From Eudromia elegans (Eukaryota; Chordata; Aves; Tinamiformes; Tinamidae): a stretch of DNA of 64,000 nt. How positions within the stretch are numbered: the stretch's first letter is position 1; every line of letters starts with the position of its first letter. The translations under genes were made by a program, and so were the position numbers. Positions 36,836 through 47,990 of this stretch are shown piece after piece. The notes under the pieces were generated by a model. That model was given only the letters and a program-made list of their open reading frames with translations, had not been told where the DNA came from and ran no database searches. The stretch covers positions 62,001 through 126,000 of the forward strand of contig PTEX01000486.1 of NCBI GenBank assembly GCA_003342815.1. The letters are read 5' to 3'.

Positions 36836-39105
36836 AAACATCATTTTTCTTTTTTTCTCTTGGATTCCCTTTGCTTTTAAAGGCAATTAACCACAAACTC
36901 CAGAGAAACATGTTGAAACTCCAGAGAAATGTGTTGATCATGTGACTATTTTTCCATCTTGTCAAGGATCCCACAAGGCACTGTGTGTATTTTTGTGGTG
37001 CATTTTTGGATATAGCTCCTGTTTTCAACATTCTACTCTCCTACTACAGACAACTTAATTCCTGGAGTTCAGATTAACCACAGCACTTATTGGCCATGTA
37101 GTTAAATGGCAGTCGTGCTAATAATGTTATATAGCTGGAGTCTTCCAAAATGCCATACACTTGCAGCACGTGAAATGCCTATAATTTAAATATCACAACA
37201 AATGTTTTGAAAGCTTAATTACTACAGTTGAGCCAAACACATCAGTAAGCACTTAAAAATCTGTTCACCCAGTTGCAGCTTTTTGTATAGTAGTATATGA
37301 AATGAAGGGCACCCGTTTCACTTGTGTCAGAGTAAATTCAGAATAACTACTTGAGGACAACTCCCTTCCCCTCCTTTATTTTTTTGATGGCTCCCAATGA
37401 AATATTACCATTCAACTGCATTTCCAAAATATTTTTAAAAAAATACATTGGAAATATCATCAAATATACATGTACCAGAGATCACCCAAAAGACAAGAAA
37501 TAAGGACCTGGGCACTTTAAGCAGAGAGAACGAAGGGAAGAAAAGTGAAGGAGAAAAATGCTTTTTCATCCCTTCAGCCCACATTCAGATGAGCAGCAGC
37601 ATCTGAACTACTGTTTAGTCCAGCCAGCCAGATGTGGGTTGAATTATTAGTTTTCGTCAGTATTTGCTAGCTCACGACCAGCAGCAACATTGCTCGAAGG
37701 AGCCCTTCGCATCTGCGGAATTTACTAATCCTCTTCTACAGCCATCACTGAAACTGGCCTGAAATGCTGTTCCTCCTCTCCCCAGCTCTGTCTGAGTCAC
37801 ACCACCCAGGGCTGAGCGCCTGTCACATCTGATAAGCGAGGCAGGGTCAGACACGGGCAGGACTTCAACCAGAGGCAGCCCGAGGGACATGAGGTGCTAT
37901 GGAGACGACGCTGGTTAATCAATGGTCGGGGAATTGCACTTTGCACGGTTCTGTGCAGAGCGTGTTCCTCTGGTACCGTCAGCCACAATATAATTGCCAT
38001 GGACTTGGGAAATGAAGAGAAATACTATTTCTGCTTGAAAAGCCAGGCAGAATATAAATAGCCTAATGAACAGCCCTAATTTAGTGATCTTTTCCAGCAA
38101 CCACATTCCTGGATTAATGTCTTGACAGGCAGCTGGCAAAAACCCATCTCTGTTCGAATCACTGCTACAACCCCACCGTGTTCTCCAGAGTGAGCAGTTT
38201 CACGGAGCACCGTGCCAACACATCACTGCGTTATCACGGAAACCAAGAAGTTTTCATACAAAACTTGTTCATGCTTTCAAGATGTCACGGATATTGTCAC
38301 TGTTCGGAGAGGTGGAGGTATGCCCGGCAGAGGAGCCACAGAAATTCTTTGTTGTGTCCCTTGCTGGGCACCCGAGACCTTGCCACAAGCCATCTTCTCG
38401 CACTCGCTGTCTCAGTTTATCCATCAGCACTCTAAATTATGCACTCTGCCTCGCAGTGACATTAAGCCTCAACAGCTGTAAAAACTTTGGGATGCTCAGC
38501 TGAAAAAACATCATCTAAAGTACACTGTATAATTAATGCGACTGCATGGACTTCTTTCTAAGCAGCTTCTTCAAAGGCATTCTGAGCATCCAAATATTTT
38601 TTTTTTTTTCTTTTTTCATATCAAGATGACTGCATATTTAAAAGTATTAATTGGTTCTATGGTAAGATTTTTTTAAAAGCCTTTAAAACTTCATGATATC
38701 AGGAAGAAACACTGCTCAGATCACTTGAAATGCTCACACATTTTCACCGTTCCTTAAGGCATTCACACAATGAGGAGGCCTTTATAGGCAAATCAATGGC
38801 ATTTGTTTAGAAAAGGTTGCTTGTAAGCAACGAACTAATAATAAATAACTGGTAGAACATTGTGCAAGAGCTATAAAGAGCATTCAAAACAACTGATCTC
38901 ATTCCTTGGTTTAATTATTCAGTTCTTTTTAGGCTTGAGCTACATGTCTGGTATATTTGCTTCTGATCTCGAGGGGGTATTGACCAGGTTTTCTGAAGTC
39001 TTCTGCATTATTTATCTCTTCCTACCATAAGGGGTTGGGATAGGCATACTGTTTCAATAATTAAATGTCAACAATTCATGCTGCTGGCCCAAACCCAGAG
39101 GACCC
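36836..39105. other. PTPRO intron 1, unique sequence
   Basis: Contains the 21-bp tandem duplication at 36895-36936 and a moderately GC-rich stretch at 37660-38460 with short open frames on both strands, none recognisable. No exon could be supported. Confidence 0.5.
36895..36936. repeat. 21-bp tandem duplication
   Basis: AAACTCCAGAGAAACATGTTG (36895-36915) is followed directly by a second copy differing at two positions (36916-36936). Two copies only. Confidence 0.85.
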
Positions 39106-39330
39106 TAATAAATAAATAATAGCATCTTGCTTTTTTATAGCTCCTTTCATTCAAGGGTCTCAAAAGTGTTCTGCGAATATTCATTAGGACCCCCAATAGC
39201 CTTGCAAGGTAATTCAGCATTACTGTGCTCTCGTTTTGATGACTGGGAAATGTGGCGCGGGCAGAGCAAGGAGCTAGTCCAAGGTCACAGCTCCATCCGA
39301 CCGCTGGCGGGGGGAAGGCATCTTGCACTG
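39106..39330 (-). repeat. Ancient MIR SINE, about 225 bp
   Basis: This is the clearest of the MIR-like copies. On the plus strand, AATAATAGCATCTTGC and TTTTATAGCTCCTTTC give the MIR 3' end reversed. CAAAAGTGTTCTGCGAATATTCATTAGGA, shared only in pattern, matches the AAGCGCTTTACAAATATTATCT region. CCCCAATAGCCTTGCAAGGTAA matches AACCCTGTGAGGTAGG, and TCGTTTTGATGACTGGGAAA matches ATTTTACAGATGAGGAAAC. Finally AGCTAGTCCAAGGTCACAGC matches ACTTGCCCAAGGTCACACAGC. MIR elements are shared across amniotes and inactive in birds, so this is a deep fossil that fixes the segment as ancient intron. Confidence 0.65.
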
Positions 39331-41603
39331 GCAGCCCCATCGGGAGCTGATGTTAGCAAGACACAGATGTGGCTCCAGGGACCGCAGTGAAGTCAAAGCC
39401 ATTTCAAACCAATGAAAATTAGAGAAAATAAATAAATAAATAAATCGGCATCTGTCCTACTCTTGAGGTTTTATTTTGTTTGTTTTAAATATTTTTATTA
39501 CTGCATTGCTAAACAAGATCAAGGAGAAGGAGGCTACATGGTCCACTAGTCTGATCCAGTGCTGCCATTTCAATGTTTCTAACTGTGGCACTGCAAGCAG
39601 AACTGATTTCAGTCAGAGCAATATCTGATATTTGATATCTTGTTTCCAGTCTGATTTGTCAAAATGTTCATTAGAAGTCACATATCTGTTCTTTAGTCAC
39701 CTTTCTCCAGTCATTTTCTTTAGCATCATCCCCCATGACCCCTTTTTCACTCCACGCAGATGAAAACAAGAACGATATAATGATCTTACATTTCTATAGA
39801 GGCTTTCATCCCACTGACATGTTGAGAGCAATGATGAGCCCAGAAATAACATAAGAAGCTTTTCAGACATCCTTTTCTGGAATTAGAATTGGGTTTCTGA
39901 CGGAGGGGAGGGCTAGGTTTGGAGGCTGTGTGTATTGCCTTCTCTCTGTTTGCTCAGGTATTTTTCAGCCATTAATTCTACTTTCATTCCTCTGTAGAGG
40001 AGAGGAAATCCACACAGAGAAAATCCAAACAGCCAAAACAAACCTACCACTAAATTCTCGCAACAACTGTGGACAAATACCAGGTTCTAAAAAGTTCTGA
40101 TACTGTGCTCAATTGCAGTTCAGTCATATTCGAACACAATGCCTCTATAAATGTGGTGCCAGGATGATAGACAATTTCAGGAAAAGACAGGCATACCCAA
40201 AAGTGGGTTTACTCAGAAATGGTACTTCAAGATCTTCATGGATTTTAGAGGATTATCCATATTTTCAGTCCCTTACTTACACTGAAGCAACAAGCCTGGC
40301 ACCAAAAGAATGTAGTGCGCCTTTGCACAGTGAAATGCAGGACTGAAAGGGAGTCCTACTTCTTCACATGGGAAAAGGATTAACTTAGTGTGGTTATGTA
40401 GGGAGATAAAACAAGAAATCAATTGAGCACATGCAAATGTTATCAAAACCAAAACAGAGGTCCTATATCTGATAAGTTCATAAGGACCTTAGTGACACAA
40501 CTTAGTTTCCCAACATGCATCATGGATAGATTACTGTAAATACACAGATTTAGGCACAAGTGGCAGCAACCATTGCTAGTAAGTACTCATAGAGTCTTTA
40601 GGAGGACAAATATTTAAATGCCTCACTTACAGTGATTTATGATGACTTACAGAGGATTAGGATGCTGCCTCAAGACAGCAACATCTTAACACCAAATTCT
40701 TTGATAACCCTGCTGAAATACATTTGATTGATTTGATTTTTTTAATTATTACTGTTCCGAATATTCTCTGCTTTCTTTATCACCTCCTCAAGAGTCAGAG
40801 ACAAGTCCAAGAAAAATACAGTTAATTTTCAAAGCAGTCACTATTGATCCCACGTCTATTAAGATGACATTTTGCACTATGTAAAATGATGGATGCAGAA
40901 GTTATTTAAACTGATAGATTCTAGAACAAGAAAGTAATAGTTGCTCACTGCATCATTATTCAATAGATACATTTTAACTGACTTAGGAAAAATCTCTCTC
41001 ATACAGAAGGTCCTATGAAAATTGAAGGTACTGAACTAGCAGTCTATTATGCCTCCAGGTGTACACAATCCACCTTTAACACCCTCCCCACTAAAACTGC
41101 CATGAACTCAATCAAAGCAGTGGTGACTGAAAAGTTGCTAAATTTCAATCTTTTGGCTAAGATTTAAGCTGGTAGTCTTGCTCTAATAGAGTCCATAATC
41201 TACAATCAATCTCGCCTGTGGACATTTTCTCTAGAAAGTCTGTGTAAAAAATGAGCAATATTTTCAATGTTGACTCCTAGTCTTACCCTTTCATGCGCAA
41301 AAAGGTGTGTTCACACAAGCAAAAGGTTTTAGCCTGCATGTATTGCCCAGTCCACTCAGGGAGGGTCCAGGCAAACCAAGTATACAAAGCTGACCTGTGT
41401 GTGGCTCAGAACACATTCAAGCTTTTAGAAAATTCAACCCTCCTTCGGCTGTCCTGTTCATTCCACTCAATGTATACTCCAGAAACTATCCCATAGGAAC
41501 TAAACAAAACCACTAAATTAAAAAAAAATAAAAAATCAAATGTCTAGTCCTACACCACATATTTATATATATATATATATTTTACTTTCTGCACTGTAGC
41601 CCA
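39331..41603. other. PTPRO intron 1, unique sequence
   Basis: No gene seen. Simple repeats are (AAAT)n at 39425-39445 and (TA)n at 41564-41580, the latter immediately left of the next CR1. Confidence 0.5.
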
Positions 41604-42141
41604 GGGACTAGCCCTGGTGAGGCCGCACCTCGAGTCCTGTGTGCAGTTCTGGGCTCCCCAGTNCANGAGGGANGTGGAGCTGCTNGAGAGAGTNCAGNNC
41701 AGGGCCACAAAGATGATTAGGGGCCTGGAACATCTGCCCTATGAGCAAAGGCTGAGAGAGCTGGGCCTGTTCAGCCTGGAGAAGAGAAGGCTGAGAGGGG
41801 ACCTGATCAGTGTGTATAAATATCTCAAGACAGGGAGTGAGGAGGATGGCGCCGACCTCTTCTCAGTGGTGGCCACTGATAGGACCAGAGGAAACAGCCA
41901 CAAACTGAAGCACCAAAAGTTTCTCAGGAACTTATGGAGAAAGTCCTTAACGGTGAGGGTGACAGAGCACTGGCACAGGCTGCCCAGAGAGGTGGTGGAG
42001 TCTCCTTCTCTGGAGATCTTCCAAACCCGCCTGGACACCACCCTGTGCCACATGCTCTAGGGGACCCTGTGTGTGCAGGGGGGTTGGACTAGATGACCTC
42101 TAGAGGTCCCTTCCAACCTTAAGTATTCTGTGATTCTATGA
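41604..42141 (+). repeat. CR1 LINE, 3' end, with scattered N bases
   Basis: The ORF2 C-terminus is readable with little damage at 41617-42060 (ESCVQFWAPQ, MIRGLEHLPYEQRLRELGLF, EKRRLRGDLISVYKYL, VTEHWHRLPREVVESPSLE). The 3' untranslated region follows (GGACTAGATGACCTCTAGAGG) and then the tail ATTCTGTGATTCTATG. The left edge follows a (TA)n run. Seven single N bases lie at 41663, 41666, 41673, 41685, 41694, 41698 and 41699. The low divergence from the consensus suggests one of the younger CR1 copies here. It is antisense to PTPRO. Confidence 0.97.
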
Positions 42142-45100
42142 CTATCCACACAGTGTAGAGCAGAGCAGGGCCATGTCATGCCAGCCTACCCTTGCTCTGG
42201 CCAAAGAGCCTAGGGAAACAAGGCCCACGGCCATGTCCAAGCAGCACTTTGCTGAGTTTGATGAGTGAGGCCAAGAAGCAGTTTTTTTCATAGCTATGGT
42301 ATTGCCCAAGCATCGCATACAGACATGCCTCTAGTGTCCTCACTGGAAGAGGAAGTCTGCTAAAGTAAAGGGCAGGATCCAGATTTTCCATCCCACTCTT
42401 ACCAGCACAAAACTGAAAGATTTGCAGCCCAAGTGTACTTGTGCTAGAAGCAGACAAGGACAAATAATACAGTATAGCAAGCACGAGTTTAAAGGCAGCG
42501 GTGTGGCTTTCCTGGCTTTTTTCATCGCAAGTCAAACAGACCACATGAATCTTCCACGCGACCTGATCAGTAATAGCAAAATATTTCTAACACAAACAAC
42601 TGCCTATAAATAGCCACTCTATGGTGAGGATCCCATGTGATAAATACACTCAGGGGAATCAAAGGCTTGTGCTGGTAATCTTAAAAGTTCCCAGAGGTCT
42701 GATTATTCAGCAGCAGTGTTGCAAGCCCTGTCAGGACTCAGTGCTTAATCAATCTCTGCAGAATCACCGGGCTAACCCTCCCCCACAGAACTATCATAGG
42801 CCAACTGAGACAATAAAATACACTTGGCCATTATCACTGCAATACTACCGGCAATTCAAATAACAAAATTTGCTAAGACTAAAGAAATGCAGAGATAAAT
42901 CTCCTGTGGCAAATTCTTGATTTGGTCATCCATCTCCTACAGTCAACACTGACCACACGCTTCTCTGCTTAGTAGCATCCCTATACTCGTAACAGCCTAT
43001 TTAAGTCACTGATCGTCACAAAATATTTTTATATTTCTTGATTTAAGGCAATAAGGCCTGATTATCTACTCTGAGCTTTCATGTAACTCAGCTCAGAGCA
43101 CATCAACCAGTTTCTCTATGTCAAGCCTACAATATCTTTAACACATATTCCCTGTCTTGATATCACCTGCATTAGCCTTTCTTTGCCTTACAAATTATTA
43201 AAGAAAAACATTGCTTAAAAGACATAAGTAGTACTGAAACAAAGACCCACAGATAATGAAGAATCCACCACTTCCCAGAGCAAATTACTGTAAACATTAA
43301 TTACCTATAGGGTATTTTTTTTCCAACATTAAACTCAGTATCACATCCTCTGATCTAACAGAATAAAAAATATGGAGATCAAAACACTATGTAAGATCAG
43401 AAAACTCTTTCCCATGTTGGTTACTTCTAGACCATAATCAAACTGACTCCTCGCCTTCCCATGGATAATCTAAATAGACTGTGTAGACTGTGCCTCTTTT
43501 ATCTCCCAGTGTAAGGCATGATCTTCAAACTCACATCATCCTCATGCCTTTCTTTCTGAGCCTTTTCCAAATCTGTAGCAGTTGGTTTTTTTTTTTTTTT
43601 TTTTTTTTTGAAGAGATATAAAAACCTCAGCTGGGAAATAGCCTGAAAAGTCCTAAGACCAGGCAGCTGGATGTCATTACAAGATCAAACAGAAGCTGGG
43701 TTTTGTTAGTCCAGAGGTAAAATTATTGGTAAAATTGCATTTGTTTATGGCAAAGTAATCATATAACCTTAAAGGGAACATTTGATAGAAATGAATCTAA
43801 AATCACCCACAGAGAACAAAGAGAAGTATAGCTATGTAGACTTATAGACACTACGAAAATAAAGTTTCTTTTGTGCAATGTTCTCTTATTACCACTGCTT
43901 AAGGGTGTAAATCTCTGCCTGGAGAAAACCAGAATTAGCAACGACTGATTTGATTAAACCACACATCAATTCTTACTAGGGAGTGGAAGCTGCTTCTTTC
44001 TATGAGGAATCCTTATTCTTTTATGCAAATGTTAAAAATAAATGCTGTCTTATTCATAGGAGGGATTTGAGGCTGTTTGCCTGGGGGTACTTCTATAATA
44101 AGCAGGAAAAGCTGATCTGATCTCCGCCTGACCTCCTCAGACTGTGGCCACGAAAAGTTGCTGGAATCATCTTCACTGGAGAAAACCAGTGCTTGCTTAG
44201 GGGAAAGTGAAACCTTTGCGTGAGGGCACAAGTAGCAACAGGAAATTCACAGAGGTGGCCAGCATGTGATGTGAGCCTGGGGCAACCCAAAGCATCTCCT
44301 TGCACTTTCCACATGGTCAGGATCTGCAAAGCTTCAGGGACGGGAGGGCACACTGACACAAGCTTCATTGAGCAGATGTTTTCCTTTCTGTCCAAGGCCA
44401 CCCATCTAACATGATGGCAGATTCTGGAGACATCCCACTCCTGGGCACGGGGTGGCTTCATCACACACTGCGGCAGCCACTGGCCCTCACGCTGCTCCTC
44501 AGCAAGGCCACCCTCCTTCCTCCACTGAGTCACCATCGGTGGTGGGAAGTGGCCCAAAGGGAGCCCTGTCCCTCCTGCCTCTGCTGCAATGGCCAGATCA
44601 AGGCACGTTTATCCAGGATCTTGAATTAGCTATATTTTCACAAAGAGGTTTCAAGCAGGAGCCAGAAGGGGCTCACAGGCTCTGGTTACACTGTGGTATA
44701 AACAAGCAGACAACACATTAAGGCAAGGGTACCATGGACGGGGTTCATTACAACAACCATTTTGAATTCTGTGCCTCTGTTTCCCCAAATACTTGGAAAC
44801 TGCATCTGCTGAAGGACTATGCAAGGCATTACAGCTCTGTGTATATCACACTGACAGGTATGGTTTATAAACACACATTGCTAAAAAGAGGCCGGGGAGG
44901 AAGAGTTCTGTAATCCTGCATGAACAGCTGATAACATAACTAGAGAATAATCGATGCAGTGGCAGCTACCAGACTCTGCAGAGACCTTGAAATGACAGAT
45001 CTCATGGCAGTATTTTTTCCTAGTACATATTGACTTGAAGGAATTTCTTCAGCAGCACCTTATTTCCTCCTGTCTAATTTGTTCCCTGTGCTCTGGGCGT

Positions 45101-46690
45101 TGCTACTCAGAGCAGAGAACAACAGGACTGCCAGGATGCCATAGGAAGCATTACGTTATAGTGCACTTACAATCTTGGATGATTTTCAGATAATTGAGGC
45201 TGATAGAAAAAAATGCATCTTCATGATCCCACCATGGTACAAGGCAGAATTGCCTTCATGTTTTACCGTTACTGATGCCTCCATTTCTGGGATGTACATA
45301 TACAGTGACAACAGCTGATACAACCTTAGTTACTTTGCTGCAAACATTTTCATCTACTAAGAATCCAATTTTCAGTTTTCTTGCTTTTGGACAATGTTGC
45401 ATCCAAGTACATGCAAATTGGATTCAACATTAGAGACAATGCAGACTAGTACACAAAGAACTTCCTATGTCAAAAAAAAGTCATGTTTCTATGTAACTGC
45501 TTTGTAACCAAGGAAATATAACTGCGAGTAAGTCATTAGTGCCTGTTATAAAAACCTCTAGTTTCTTTTGTTGTTGTTGTTATTAAGGGGGTTAGAAAGA
45601 AGAAAATAACATAATCGGAGTTTTTTCAACTGATTGAGCAAACATGCCAGCCTGCAAACCTTAGAAATTAGTTTAAAAATCATTTTATAATGGCAGAATG
45701 AGCTAATGTACTAACTTAAGACATTAAATATGAGCAGGCTTCCCCACCTTCTCATAAAGCAGGTCTTGGTCCTCACCCAGGCAAAGCTGAGTCTGAACTA
45801 CAAGACACTAAGAAAGATCCCACAATTGTGATCTTTGGTAAAAAGATGACATCATTTACATTCCCCATTTCTCTTCTTTTGCTAGTGATAAAGCAGCATT
45901 TTTCTTAGCTGGAAATTACTCTCCCTTAGAGAAGTTTATGTTCCAACAACTACTCATTACATTCACCTATTCATGGTGTGCAGGGCTGAATGCAAAAAGA
46001 TTTTATTCTGCCTTTGTATTTAAATCACGAAAATATTTTTCACATTTTTATGTTTCAGTGTGCCCACTCACTACTATTTCCTTTGATGCTACGAAACTTC
46101 AGTGCTGCCTTTTAACCTCTTTGGGAATGCTGATGGATATTGCCAAATAAGCATTTCATTAATCCATTATCTTTCAGTAAGCATGTATTGTCCATGGAAA
46201 GAAATTCCCTTGAAAGGTTGTAGAGAAACTCATACTAGTATTTGCCCTCTCTGCATATATAGGAAATAAAAAGTCTTTAATAGCTTTCCAGATATAAAAG
46301 TGGAATGTTGAGATCTCCTTCCAGTGCTCACACTGGAAGTGAAATGTGACCTTTACATAACTATACAATAAATAAGGATGAACAATACAAATTGAACCCC
46401 CTGGGTCCAATACCCTCAACCCAGCTACAGAAAAAGGTAACCACAACTTCAGTTCCTGTGCATCAAACTCCTAAAGCATTCTGCCTTCCAGTGCCCGGGG
46501 TCCAGCCAATAGATAGTAATGGGAAAACGTCTTGACACACTCTGCTATCATGGTTGGTGACCTTCAATAGGGTTGAGCTTTCTGGACTTACAACTTTCTT
46601 ATATAAAAGTACATGAGGAGTTCAGAGCTCCCCAGCTCCCTGCACAACCTCATAGGCAATGTGACCATGCTTTGCTCCTGCACAGGAATG
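42142..46690. other. PTPRO intron 1, unique sequence
   Basis: No exon, RNA gene or classified repeat. A 24-base poly(T) lies at 43586-43609 and a (TTG)n run near 45563-45580. The frame at minus 44093-44557 is of moderate length but has no recognisable domain. Confidence 0.5.
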
Positions 46691-46730
46691 AATATTACCA
46701 ATATGAATATTACCAATATGAATATTACCA
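46691..46730. repeat. 15-bp minisatellite, 2.7 copies
   Basis: AATATTACCAATATG is repeated perfectly in tandem (46691-46705, 46706-46720, partial to 46730). The unit length is a multiple of three, which explains repetitive open frames on both strands here. There is no evidence that it is translated. Confidence 0.9.
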
Positions 46731-47795
46731 GTGCCATGAATTTCTCCATCACAGCCATCTCTAACTTGATTTTTCCAGGAATGCAGGCCCAGGAATGCCG
46801 CAGGGAAGGAATCCCGTCAGAGGGAACTTCCAAATTAATCTTCATGTGAAATGACTGCTTTCCCTGACACAGATGGCCTTCTCTCTCAGCAGTGCCAGCT
46901 GCTCTGCATGGGCAGCAATGCCCTACATATAAGCAGCCCAAGAGGTGCAAGGAGCTTCTGCCGTGGTCTTGCTCCTTTAAGGATCCTTTAAGGAAAGGAG
47001 GATGGAAAGAAGGAGCAAGGAAGGGGGAATTTCGCCTGCCAGCTGTGGGAGTGAGGATGTCCAGACACACAGAGGCTGTGAGGGTGGCTGCTGAGAACGC
47101 GGCAGAGGGGATGAAATCACACAGCATGTACCGAACGACAAAGCAAGATCCAGCAAAATCTTACACTGGAACAGATTAAATGTCAAAAACAAAAGGCCAC
47201 AGGAGAGATGGGAATGCTTCTGGCAACTAATGAAAATCCATCACCACAATGTGGGCGTTTCCCAGTGCCCTCCCCGGGAAGAGCCTGCAGCAGAGGCGCC
47301 GTGCAAGGAAGTGACCCAGCCGGCAGGCAGGGGACACCAAGCCCTCACCATTTGGATTTACAGCACTGCTGCAAGGACTGCTGGCACTTAGCCTTGCTCC
47401 ACAGAGACTGCCACCGCCCACCACTCTGCTTGAAATAAATATCGAAGGCCTTCTGAGATTCCTCCCTGTATTACTGCTTTGCTGTATCACTACCGACTGC
47501 TAAAGCAGTCGCAGAACGCAGCGGAGCAGAGACGAGCAAACCACTTTAGTCTCTTAGAAATTCAACTCTCCCATTCATTTTCTGTTCTTCACTCCCTCCG
47601 CCTCTGTCTCTGGGGAGCGAGCGAGCATTACGCTAAGTTTGGCTCTGCACGCAGGAAAACATCAGTTTGTAATAACCGCTCTAATTTGCTTTTCTTGGCA
47701 AGCACCCCGCACCAGCCGTCCCTGGTTCTGTTGTTAGGGGATGACTATAAAGTTAAGAAAACACACACCCCCCACACAGGAGCACACACGAAGTC
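46731..47795. other. PTPRO intron 1, mixed-GC sequence
   Basis: More GC-rich than its neighbours at 46790-47600, with several short overlapping frames on both strands. None resembles a known protein and no consistent splice-site pair was found. Confidence 0.4.
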
Positions 47796-47990
47796 CCCAG
47801 TAATTACACACGCAGTATCTGCTTTTTAATGTACTGTAGTGTAATTACCTTCTTGTCAGCTCAACTCCATTCCGTACAGAACAGCTGAAATCCCTAATTA
47901 CCAACTGCGGCAGCGAAAGCCTCCAATTTTCTCCCAAGAAAGCGGTCTCATTAACCCAACTCATTACACGCCGCTCGTCAGGTGAGAGCT
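47796..47990. promoter_or_regulatory. Candidate intronic enhancer with three TAATTAC motifs
   Basis: TAATTAC occurs in the same orientation at 47801-47807, 47842-47848 and 47895-47901, within about 100 bases, and mixed-GC, CpG-retaining sequence continues to about 47990. TAATTA is the core site of paired-type and LIM homeodomain factors. LMX1B, which binds such sites, regulates podocyte genes, and PTPRO is a podocyte gene. The motif positions are seen. Enhancer function and the choice of factor are inference. Confidence 0.35.
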
